64,000 nucleotides of DNA from Corticium candelabrum. Its lineage: Eukaryota; Porifera; Homoscleromorpha; Homosclerophorida; Plakinidae. Shown here piece after piece: positions 1-8,985 of the stretch. A program made the translations under genes and the position numbers. How positions within the stretch are numbered: position 1 is the first letter of the stretch; each line of letters opens with the position of its first letter. The notes under the pieces were generated by a model. The model searched no databases and was not told where the DNA came from. It saw nothing but the letters and a program-made list of their open reading frames with translations. The stretch lies in the NCBI RefSeq assembly GCF_963422355.1, contig NC_085100.1, positions 6,048,068 through 6,112,067 of the forward strand. The letters are read 5' to 3'.

Positions 1-267
1 ATTTGGGAAATGTGAATATGTTGCAACAGCATGTTCCACTATTGCAGAAATGAGGATGATCTTTGCAGACAGCTTGTTGACTTGGATAATCTGCAAGCAT
101 CCATGCTGCTTCTTAGATACTGTCATACCACACGGCTAAATCACTTAGCAAGAGGAAAATGTCCAGAAACATTGGAACAGGCAGCTACTATCCACAATGA
201 ACAAACAAATCTACTTTCTCTCGTTTGCTAAGAAATGCTAACATCAGCAGAAATAACTGGAACCAAG
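1..267 (+). pseudogene. Non-LTR retrotransposon, left piece (after the RT domain)
   Basis: The translation at 31-231 includes LLLRYCHTTRLNHLARG, the segment that follows the RT domain in a family of non-LTR elements found repeatedly in this window. The piece is cut at 267 by the gypsy insertion and resumes at 6168 in the same reading register once one copy of the 5-bp duplication CCAAG is removed. A stop at 229-231 and a frame change show it was already decayed. Its 5' end lies outside the window. Confidence 0.7.
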
Positions 268-326
268 TGTGTCGTTCTATTGTCTACATGCAGAGGACAA
301 AGTCTGCGCATGCCCACTACCCAACA
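268..326 (-). repeat. 3' LTR (59 bp) of the gypsy element
   Basis: It matches 6106-6162 over its whole length with a few substitutions and a 2-bp indel. On the plus strand it starts TGTGTCGTTC and ends CCCAACA. A purine run (GAAGGGA on the minus strand) sits immediately inside it, where the polypurine tract of an LTR element belongs. The CCAAG duplication lies immediately outside. Confidence 0.75.
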
Positions 327-449
327 TCCCTTCAAGAAATGTCCAACTTAGCAACAGAAGAAAAGAAACTTACCCTGCAATTCAGAATCGTAATGTCTGT
401 GCTAGAAACAGTATAAACCACTTCTGACAACTAAGTTTAGCAAGCTAGT

Positions 450-856
450 CTAATAATGAATATAGTCTCTAAGCCAGCTGGGAGGTTTGATGACTCGCCC
501 ACTTCTGGTTGTTGATGTTGTTTTCATAGTGTGGAGTGGGCGGACTTGACAACAGACGTTGCCTTTGACTTCCGAGTTCATCGTCGTTGGTTGAATGCAT
601 GTAGGTGCTGATGTTTGCGATAATGACGTCGTGACTACTAGAAGCTGTTCCCGTTCAACATCATCACTAGCCAAAGGCGCCATAGTTGATGCAGGTGAGG
701 TTTCATTACCGTGGCGTAAGTGGCTCCTATTTCTCCGTACACGGATCCCTGTCCAGTGGTCACTTCATATGACCTATGTGGCAAGACTTTAGACACAACT
801 GTCTTCTTCCATTCGCCACTTTTGAACGGTTGTATGCGGACTGTTTGTCCTGGCAA
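450..856 (-). pseudogene. Gypsy Pol C-terminal tail
   Basis: The stretch at 638-856 reads like the part after the integrase core (LxPGQTVRIQP, then EWKKTVV and RSYEV). Its continuation in another frame ends at 450 with RSGRVIKPPSWL, a typical gypsy polyprotein ending. The frame break means it is not translatable as one piece. It lies downstream of the integrase core and just before the 3' untranslated part and LTR. Confidence 0.6.
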
Positions 857-883
857 TAACTCTGAGAGATCCCTCGCGCTGTC

Positions 884-1480
884 CTATTGTATGTTGTTGC
901 TTGTTGGCTTTGGCAGTCTGCTGCTTTTGTTCAATGCCTGCTGGAATGTGAGGTCTAAGAAGTTGTTCGGTAGTTGGTAGGAGTACTTTTGCGCAACGAC
1001 CGAACAGCATTTGCACCGGACTAGCTTGCAGTGTTCGGTAGGTGTATTCATGAAAGTTAACAGCGTTAGCCACAAATCACTTTGCAATTGGTATGCACGT
1101 TTGAGAAGCCTTTTAACTGTTTTGATCACATTATCTGCCTTTCCGTTTGATTGTGAATACCCTGGAGAGGAAGTGGTATGATGGAATTGCCACTCTTTTG
1201 CAAACTCGCAAAACTCGTGGCAGCTAAATTTCGAGCCATTATCTGTGACCACAATATCCAGAACACAATGACGAGCGAATTGTTGTTTGCGCCGCCTGAT
1301 TACTGATATCGATGTTGTATTGGAAAGACAAAAATTACGTCGCCAATTGCCGTAGTAATCCACTGTTACTAGGAAATCTTTCCAATACAAAGAGCACAAA
1401 TCTGCCCCAACTTTGGCCCAGGGCCTTGAAGCAACATTGTGAGACTTCAAACTTTCTTTTTGTTGTTTCTGGTCTAGCAA
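884..1480 (-). pseudogene. Gypsy integrase core
   Basis: This would insert the element's cDNA into host DNA. The open frame of 198 codons contains the first catalytic Asp region (VGADLC), the second (VTDNGSKF), and the block around the third (SPGYSQSNGKADNVIK). Gypsy integrases normally have NGKAEN there, so the catalytic Glu appears replaced by Asp, which probably abolishes activity. The zinc-binding N-terminal part is not in the same open frame. Confidence 0.8.
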
Positions 1481-1547
1481 GCGGTATGTCTCGCACTGAC
1501 GGATAAGACTTCACCTCAACACTCGTCCTAGACCAATATAGGCATTC

Positions 1548-2852
1548 TCAGGCCGTGCGCAAACAACCATTGATACCTATGTGTGACTTGTGTATCTTTC
1601 TGAGCGTCTCAGCTCTCATCGATTTAGGAACAATCACCCTGTGTCCTCGAAATACCATTCCGTCTTGTACTGACAACTCATCTCTCACCTGAAAATACGA
1701 CTTAAGCGGTTCTGGTAAATCTGTTTTTGTCTCTGGAGATCCTGCCTGTATGACTTGTATCAAGACTTGTAAATCATTGTCCTCCTGTGTCTCTATCTTC
1801 TTGGCATCATCCAATACTGGTAGATCTCTATCACATAATTTTTCTCCAGCTCTTCTTGAAACTTCAAGACCTCTAAATCCGGTTCTCCCGTTGATGTCTC
1901 CGACAAGTATGCTCTTGATAGAGCATTGGCAATATGCATGTTCTTGCTTTGTAGATATGCGATAGTCACGGTGTACTGTTGGAAACGTAGAAACATTCTC
2001 TGCTAAGCATTTAAGTGCTTCATGAAGGACTTTTCTCGCTTTCATCTCGAGAAGTTTGTGGTCTGATTCAACGATGACCGGTCTTCCATAGGTATAATAA
2101 TGAAACCGTTCCATTGCAAAAACTATGGCAAGTAGCTCTTTTTGAATCTGAGTGTACTGGCATTCTGTGAGTGTGAGAGTACAGCTTGCATATTCCACAG
2201 GTCATCTGCCCTGTAACAATGCTGCTCCAAGTCCCGTACTAGACGCATCGCATTGCACAGTGACTGCAATAGTTGGATTAAAAATACTTCAACATCGGTA
2301 CCTCACACATGACTGATTTCAACTAGTCAAATACCACGTCGTGCCCCTTCGACCATTCCCACTCCACATCTTTGTGTAAGGTCTCGCAATGGCTTGCATA
2401 AACCAGCCAACTTGTCTGTGAAGCGTGACAGGTAATTCACCATCCCCAGAATTCAACATACCCCACTGACGTCAGTCAGATGCGGCATCTCTCTAATCGC
2501 CCCGATTTTCTGAGGATCTGCCATGAGACCATCACAGGTGCCCCATATATGCCACTGCCTGTAGCTGCAAGCAAAATCTGTCTTTGTTGAGCTCCATCCC
2601 AGTCTCCTTGCATCGGTTCAGTAAAGCATGTAGTTTCTGACTGAGGTCTTGCTCTGCTACAGCAGTAGTTGGTCCTTCACCTGCAACCAGTACATAATCC
2701 GTGATGACATATACGCCATCAATCCTTCCAACACTTGATGAATTCCCATCTAAAATAGCTCTGGCGTCGGTGATACCCCAAAACACGGTTTGAAAATCCA
2801 GTTGCCAAGTCGCCATATGGCGATCTCTGTCACAGGAATAGAGACTAGTCAA
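1548..2852 (-). pseudogene. Gypsy RT C-terminal part and RNase H
   Basis: The part at 2532-2852 carries the RT palm region around VYVITDYVLVAGEG; the usual YxDD-type Asp pair has become TDY. A degraded middle reads like the GMVNYLSRF connection block. At 1548-2198 the RNase H domain is visible (EYASCTLTLTE, QKELLAIVFAMERF, ESDHKLLE), followed by the linker and the start of the integrase zinc-finger region. Several frameshifts separate the blocks. The N-terminal half of RT lies at 4153-4617, beyond an insertion. Confidence 0.75.
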
Positions 2853-3245
2853 GCCTACAAAGTCGCCATGCCGTAAGAATGGTAAATTGTGACAAAGATA
2901 GACTTTCCAGATTTCTGAGTTTAGTAGGAGCTTGAAACTAGTACGGCATAATCTGGGTACACAAAAACCTCAACTTTGCCATCTACACGAACGTAAACTG
3001 TCCACTCATGTGTTCTGTGATCCTAATGCACTGAAGCACGTGCACAAGGAATGACACTTACCTGCACCTGGGAAACACTTAGGTAATTAAGTAATTAAAG
3101 AAACCGCACAATAGGCTTGATTTTGACTGGCTTCCCGCACAATGTCGTGTGTTCAGCACTTACCAAACTTGGCATATGCAAAGCCAGAGCAATTCTAGCC
3201 GAGATCGGCGAATACCAATATTCCTAGAAGCCAGGTACTAGTTTC

Positions 3246-3539
3246 TTGTCTCCGTGCCAACTAGATTTGCTGGCTAGGGATCTGATACCAGACAATGCTC
3301 CTGCAAATCTGCTTCCAGTAGCTGTGGGCACAGACGGAAACTGCCTTTATCGGGCCATTTATTTGCTTTTTGAGGGACATGAAAATTGCCATAAAGAACT
3401 ATGGCTTCGCACTTTCTTGAGCTCATGCTCAATTACATCAGTTGCCACAAAGGAACGCGCTGACAAGATGTCAATGGAGTCTGGCCTCTCTCTCTCTGCC
3501 TCACAATCTATTTGTCTAGTGCTACAGCACTTATGGTAA
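3246..3539 (+). pseudogene. OTU-like cysteine protease domain fragment
   Basis: An open frame of 97 codons contains VAVGTDGNCLYRAIYLLF, followed by EGHENCHKELWLRTF. The D-G-N-C block and following helix resemble the catalytic Asp/Cys entry motif of OTU-family deubiquitinases; the catalytic His part further C-terminal is absent. OTU-like domains occur in some animal transposon proteins, so this is probably cargo or part of the inserted element rather than a host gene. The first Met is arbitrary because similarity starts a few residues later. Confidence 0.5.
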
Positions 3540-3875
3540 GAACTTCAAGCATGAGATAACAGAAATAAGGCACGTGTGCACAAAGAGACTTTGGTCTTAA
3601 CCTGCAAGTCTTTATGTCTCTGTAATTAATTAGGCTTCCCATTATGCATCACGCGACTCCTAATTGAAAGGTTAGTGTAACAAACTGTTGGTGTGTTGGT
3701 CAGTTTATAAACTCTAAGATGTCCCAACCGTTGAACCTAGATATTAATCTAGATAATGAAGCGCCTTCTGCGCCTGCATGTGGTTACATTGCCGCATCAT
3801 ACCATTGAACTAGGACGAGTGTAACAAAAAGTAACTAGCTATAATAAACATATTAAAGAGACTGTTTGACCAATA

Positions 3876-4112
3876 CCGTATCACCGCACATAAAAGCGCA
3901 TGCGCTACTATGTGAATTTCCACACGAACAGTAACAACGGAGGGGCAAAAAATTCCGGCAGATGCCGCTGACAAAGCAAGAGAGTTTATTGAATGCTCAA
4001 AATGGTTGTTCACATATAAGCGCATGCGCCTATATCAAAATAAACGCGTTAATTTTTGGTGAAAGCCGGTTTTCACGTATAAGCACATGCGCTTTTATGT
4101 GCGGTAATACGG
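3876..4112. mobile_element. Short TIR MITE, TA-flanked (237 bp)
   Basis: Inverted ends of about 40 bp pair: CCGTATCACCGCACATAAAA on the left and its near-complement ending GCGGTAATACGG on the right. TA dinucleotides flank both ends (3874-3875 and 4113-4114), as for Tc1/mariner-type insertions. There is no coding capacity. It sits inside the block that itself interrupts the gypsy RT. Confidence 0.75.
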
Positions 4113-4152
4113 TAACTTCTGAGCATCACAAGTAGGCGTGGCCCGCGTACTT

Positions 4153-4617
4153 TTATTGAGGGGCGTGGCATAATAAGAATTGCTTTGCCGACCAACATTT
4201 CTTAGGTTTTTCGAAGCCTGAAAAGGCAGGCACTTCCACCAGTATCGCCCAGCAGGCGCTTCCACCAGCATCACCAAAGGGTGTACCAAACGTTGTAAGC
4301 TCTCGCAACACTGCATCTAATTCTATATGCCAAAATCCGTTGCAGACATCTGTTATGGTAAAAACCTTTGCTTTCACTAGCGAGGGCAGGACATCGTCGA
4401 GAGTTGGCACTGGATAATGGCTGCATTTTACTGCTCTATTCAATGATTTAGGGGCCAGACAGATTCGAACAGTTCCGTTTGGTTTCTTCACTAACCTCGA
4501 CACCCAATCAGTGGGTTTGTCCACCTTTTCTATTACATCCAGCCGCTCTAAGCGATCTAGTTCTTCGTGCAACTGCTGCTTCATAGCAAGAGGAATCTTT
4601 CGTATAGGTGCCTGCAC
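4153..4617 (-). pseudogene. Gypsy RT N-terminal half
   Basis: The frame reads through the classic Ty3/gypsy RT entry: PIRKIPLAMKQQLHEELDRL, then a VIEKVDKPTDWVSRLV block, RICLAPKSLNRAVK, and YPVPTLDDVLPSL followed by VFTITDVCNGFWHIELD. The first catalytic Asp lies in the ITDVCNGFW block. The frame then shifts, and the next block (RYWWKCLPF) is in another frame at 4095-4316. Homology stops where the foreign segment begins. Confidence 0.85.
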
Positions 4618-4846
4618 TTTTGTGACAGCGGGATCGACATCCTGTGGAGGTCCCCTGGAAATTGTCCCAGGTCACCCTTAAAGACTTCCTGATTTGCATC
4701 CACCATCTGCTTCATGTCAGTACAACCTAACAACGGCGTGCTAGCTCCTTCAGTGATGAATTGAATATGATCATATTCAACATTGACCAATCCCATTGCC
4801 TGCACGCTCCTTGCGCCAAGAACTGAGGTTTGAGCCTTGTTAACCA

Positions 4847-5086
4847 CTACAAAATTCCTGACATATGTTTCCTTGGTTTTCGAGTTTCTACTGTAAGTGC
4901 CCTTACCCCGAGCAGTCGCATCTTGTGTTGACTATACATACACAGCATCTGGTTGGTTGGCCATATCTCCTGTGTCTCAGAAAGGTCTACCTTTCTAACA
5001 ACATTGCATGTCGCCCCAGTATCTAGTTGAAAACGGACGGCCTCAGATTCCCTTTTACCAACAACGTCACATAACTTGGTGCTCAA
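4847..5086 (-). pseudogene. Gypsy aspartic protease
   Basis: The open frame contains VRFQLDTGATCNVV, the retroviral-type aspartic protease active-site signature LDTGA, preceded by a typical beta-strand. It would cleave the Gag-Pol polyprotein. It lies between the zinc-knuckle end of Gag (5067-5495) and RT, as expected. The C-terminal flap and second hydrophobic block are short because the frame ends at 4847. Confidence 0.7.
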
Positions 5087-6014
5087 ACCTACTAGTAGAA
5101 CTTGAGACTGAGTTTACAGCTTCCACATCAAGTGTCAGTGTAACTGTCATCATTTGCTGTTCGTCATCACTTTCGTCATAGCTATCTTCATGTCTGTCGT
5201 TTGCTCGTCGTATATTTTCTGTGTCACTCCTAGCACAGGAACTTCCAGATCTTTGACACACATGAGCAAAATGATTTTTCTTTCCACATGACATGCATGT
5301 TTTTCCAAAAGCTAAGCATTTGCTTCTACCCCTACTATGCCTCAAACCACAATATCCGCAATCAGGAGAACAGATCATTGCCTTGGACTCCGAATTCTTA
5401 CCATGTTTTGACCCAGTTTGACTAACTCCATGTATCTCTTGTTCTTCACTCATACTTTTTATCTGCTGAGCAGCTACTTTGCTAGCTCGACACAATCAAT
5501 ACAACTGGCCAACGTGAGTGTTTCCTTCTGGAGCAGCAGCTTATGCAAACAACTATCACAGATACCACATACAATCCTGTCACATAAAAGTTCACTCTCC
5601 ATTGGACCAAAAGTACAGTGGCTGACAAGCTCTCTTACGTTTGTCAGATAAGTCTCAAAACTTTCATGCTCTGCCTGATCTCTTCTCTTGAATACGTAGT
5701 GGTTGTAAATTACATTAGTCTCATCAACACAATGTCGTTCCATCAGAGTCAAAATCGTGGTCATATCGTTCCTGCTTTCTGGATTGGGAAACTGCAAGCT
5801 GTTGTAAATTTTCAACACATCTTGCACCAAATACGTGACGAATGTCGCTACCCTGTATGTCGCAGGCACCTCTACGAGATCCGCAATGACCTCGTATGCC
5901 TCCCAGATCTTCCGCCAAGCCTTCCAGTTTTGCGCTAGGTCGCCTCTTACTTTCAGAGGTCCAGGTGGCAGGAAAACACTCTGAGTCTGATGGAACGTCG
6001 TTCTGCCATTCCAA
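5067..6014 (-). pseudogene. Gypsy Gag with zinc knuckles, frameshifted
   Basis: Three overlapping frames (5724-6014, 5474-5869, 5067-5495) together give a Gag-like protein. It has a capsid-type region (RRDQAEHESFETYLTNVREL) and, at 5067-5495, two cysteine clusters. The second is a canonical CX2CX4HX4C knuckle (CMSCGKKNHFAHVC). Gag would package the element RNA. The frames must be joined by at least two frameshifts, so this copy is dead. Confidence 0.75.
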
Positions 6015-6085
6015 GAGCAGGTGAGGCCTCCGCCTTTATCTTATTGCCATCCATTGTCTTGTTCAGTCAAATTTTTGCAGGTTAA

Positions 6086-6103
6086 GACTCACTTCTGACA
6101 CCA
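6086..6103 (-). other. Putative primer binding site of the gypsy element
   Basis: On the minus strand, two bases after the 5' LTR, the sequence is TGGTGTCAGAAGTGAG. It starts with TGG, the complement of the CCA end of a tRNA, as expected for a minus-strand primer site. I did not assign the tRNA species. Confidence 0.6.
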
Positions 6104-6105
6104 AG

Positions 6106-6162
6106 TGTCATTCTATTGTCTACATGCAGAGGGCAGAATCTGCGCATGCCCAATACCCAACA
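6106..6162 (-). repeat. 5' LTR (57 bp) of the gypsy element
   Basis: It matches 268-326. On the plus strand it begins TGTCATTC and ends CCCAACA, and is followed directly by the CCAAG target duplication. Homology with the left copy ends sharply at both edges, which argues that the LTR really is this short rather than truncated on one side. Confidence 0.75.
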
Positions 6163-6167
6163 CCAAG

Positions 6168-7404
6168 CAACGTTGCCAGTAAGACCAGGAGGATTTGGTA
6201 TAACTTCCCTAAACGAAGATGCACCCATTACTTTGTTGCCAGCTGGACACATTTTCTTAAGCTCTTGCCTGATCGCTTCCCTGTTCTTCGAGATCAAGTC
6301 AACTATCTAGTACCATCATCTAATCATAAGAGTGATATTGGCTAACTCTAGAACACCAACTTGTCAGATTGGCTGCCTAACACAAAAAGTTGTAACCTCG
6401 GCTAACAACAGAATATGTACAGTCAAGAGCAGATCAGTTGATTGAAACTGATTCTAACCAAGATGAAGCTAAATTTTGTTCAATTAGAGGTAAAGGAGCA
6501 GGAGCATGGTTAGATTCCACTCCATCTTCAGAGAAGTTTGCACTTTTATCTGGCAATTTTGTCTTCGCAGCTTCTCTCAGATTGAGTCCACTTTTGTTTC
6601 TACCACCTTGGGCTACTAAATGTAAAAGTGGAAAGACACTAGATGTTGAAGGGTACCATTTGCTAACATGCAAAATGGGTACAGGACCAGTTTCGTCTCA
6701 TAATTCTGTTGTTTTATGCTGGTCTGAATGCCTGAGCAGCCTACAATGCCAATATCAAATCAAACCAAAAGACAGATATACCACATCCATCAATAGAGCA
6801 GACATTGTTGTGTTTGACTCAAGATGTGAGGGAAATGTTGAGTTTGACGTGACCCTTGCTCACCCCCGGAGCCAGGACATTCTCCAAAGTGCAGCGACTA
6901 TGGATGGAGCTGCAGCAAGAAGGAAAGAAGACATCAAACATAGCAAATATTCTAAAGAGCAGTTGCCTGGAGGGTACACTCCTGCCCTTACTCCACTAGT
7001 TTTCGAGCACTTTGGTGGGTGGGGAGAAGAAGCATCAACATCCTCAATAAATTTTCGAAACTATACAGAGATGAAGAAAGAAGAACCTATCCCTCAGATT
7101 TTAAGACTCATTGGAGAAGACGCTTGTCAGTACAACTTCAGCGTTGTAATGCCTCGGTGTTGGCTAAAAAGATAATCAAAGTAACATATGGACAGAAAGC
7201 TGCCCAGAGTCTAGATGTTGTTCAATTTTCAATTCAGTAAACTAAGTTTCGGTTTGTAGGCTCCATAGGAGAGTTTATTAATTAATTCTACTTGTTATGT
7301 ATTTGTGTAATCTGTAGTTGTAGTTATTGTTCATTAGCTGTTACTTTAGTTTCACATGTATTAGCTTTGATGTATAAAAATATATGAGGACAGACAGACA
7401 GACA
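6168..7404 (+). pseudogene. Non-LTR retrotransposon, right piece with C-terminal nuclease-like domain
   Basis: It begins with the post-RT block ATLPVRPGGFGITSLNE. At 6438-7175 a 245-codon frame carries a C-terminal domain: GAGAWLD, a Cys/His cluster (CKSGKTLDVEGYHLLTC), RADIVVFD and then FDVTLAHP. The Cys/His cluster plus RxxD-x(12-14)-D layout resembles the restriction-enzyme-like endonuclease downstream of RT in R2/NeSL-type elements; that clade is an inference. The 3' end carries a run of GACA repeats at about 7389-7404. It is the other half of 1-267. Confidence 0.72.
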
Positions 7405-8983
7405 GAATGCTTGAGTAAATGTCGACAATTATGGATGACCCCTTACTAATATTCCATTGCATTTTAACACAAACTCTGTCTTATGTAACTTCATACTAAT
7501 TCCCTGTGCTACATTTTCCCTCTCTAGTAACAAAACAGAGTTCAATAAATAACTATACTCATATTCAAGGAGTAGATAATCAATTTGATAAAATTGTCAA
7601 GTCTGCAAGAATTTTGCTGTCCTCCAACACTAAGTAAACAATAAAATTACTGTTGACTTTCCACACCATTACCAAAAACCATTCTAGTTTTATTGAATGT
7701 CAAGAATCATTAATTTGCACAAGTACTACAAATCAGTTAATCAGTTTTACTGCATCAACATACTTCATAGGCTTTTAGCACTTGAAATGATCCTAATCTA
7801 TGATCAAAATTCTCAACCAGATGCATAAACTGCATGACCAAAGGTTCACAAACACAACTTTCTATTTGAGATAATCACCATCTATACAGGTTCATCACAC
7901 ATGTCTGTAAACATATGGTTACACTTGTTTGTTCATCAACATGTCTGTAAACATATGGTTACACTTGTTTGAATTCGAATGACAGCTAACAGACTTAAGT
8001 ATACAATTTCAAGTCTTAGTCAAAACATCACTAAGACCATCACCTTGTTGGTCTGTAAACATATGGTTACACTTGTTTGAATTCGAATGACAGCTAACAG
8101 ACTTAAGTATACAATTTCAAGTCTTAGTCAAAAAATCCCTAAGACCATCACCTTGTTTGACGTACTGCACAATACTTAATTTCCATACAAACAGACAGAG
8201 AAAATCCTTTCATACTAATCAATGTTGATTGCAGTAAAAAATGTAAACAATTCCTAAAGACTGTTAGGTGGTTGGATGTACTGCACTGTACTTTAGATAC
8301 AAATGGACAATCTCTTCCCTAGTTACTCACTGTTGACCGTATACAGAAACTTTAATTTAACTTAGCAGTTGTGGAAACATAAGCAACTTCTACTACCGTA
8401 TATAACATAATCAAAATATTAGCAAAAAATTTATTTTGGCGGATTGGCGGATTTTTCAGTGAGACAATATAAAATCTGCAATTAATTTGGCCACCAGGGT
8501 ATGTTGACGTCATCACCCACGTGATCAGGCAACAGGTGATATGGCAACAAGATGCTAAGCCCTGCTCACCGTTTGTTGTGCCTACTCTGTCTAACAGGAA
8601 GATTAAACATAAGAATGAAATCGAGGTCGTGAAGCTATCGCCATGAAGCAAGTGGAGTCACACAGGATACGTTCTTTGCACTAACACAGCAATTTTTCAT
8701 CAAATCTTATACAGTATAGATATTTCCAAATAAAGTCAACAAATTCCAAACATGTGATAAACAATTACGAGAACTGTTCATTTCACAAGTTTTCAATAAA
8801 ACTTCAGAAGAGAAGAACGTTATGTTTAGCTTTTTTAGGGGCGGGGTACAGTAGTATTGATTGAAGAGTAAACAAAAGTGTCAGTATGTTGCCAAACGCC
8901 TAATAATTGCACATGCATGCTTTATACGATTTCGTATGTAATAATACTAAAATTTTACTAAGAAATTTTTTACAGTCATGTAA
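7405..8983. other. Intergenic, AT-rich, no gene seen
   Basis: There is no convincing ORF or exon. A short tandem duplication lies at 7901-8160. A 99-codon minus-strand frame at 8352-8651 starts with a hydrophobic stretch but has no recognisable homology or splice structure, so it was not called. Confidence 0.5.
7901..8160. repeat. Tandem duplication with a 109-bp unit
   Basis: The string TCTGTAAACATATGGTTACA recurs at 7903, 7943 and 8052. The last two copies head near-identical units of about 109 bp that run through GAATTCGAATGACAGC and end at AAGACCATCACCTTGTT. The first copy is a partial unit 40 bp upstream. Confidence 0.85.
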
Positions 8984-8985
8984 TA

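Larger units (their letters stand above)
2853..4150. other. Foreign segment inserted within the gypsy RT gene
   Basis: RT homology stops near 4215, just after the RYWWKCLPF block, and resumes near 2822 at the next expected block. The DNA between has no gypsy coding sequence. It contains an OTU-like ORF fragment on the plus strand (3246-3539) and a TIR MITE (3876-4112). I could not find clear terminal repeats for the whole block, so its exact limits are uncertain. Confidence 0.55.
268..6162 (-). mobile_element. Ty3/gypsy LTR retrotransposon with very short LTRs
   Basis: Read on the minus strand the order is Gag, zinc knuckles, protease, RT, RNase H, integrase and a C-terminal tail, which is Ty3/gypsy order. 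Both ends carry the same 57-59 bp sequence, beginning TGTTGGGTA and ending in ACA in element orientation. The element is flanked by CCAAG at 263-267 and 6163-6167. A primer-binding-site-like TGGTGTCAGAAGTGAG follows the 5' LTR after two bases. All genes carry stops or frameshifts, and about 1.3 kb of unrelated DNA interrupts RT. The copy is inactive. Confidence 0.88.

Noticed and set aside
7903..8160. CRISPR-like or satellite array
   Set aside because: Only two full 109-bp units and one partial; the spacing is not regular. A simple tandem duplication in animal DNA.
8352..8651. 99-codon minus-strand frame with a hydrophobic N terminus, possible secreted protein
   Set aside because: No homology, poor composition, and in-frame low-complexity sequence. 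It could not be linked to the exons at 11055-11257.
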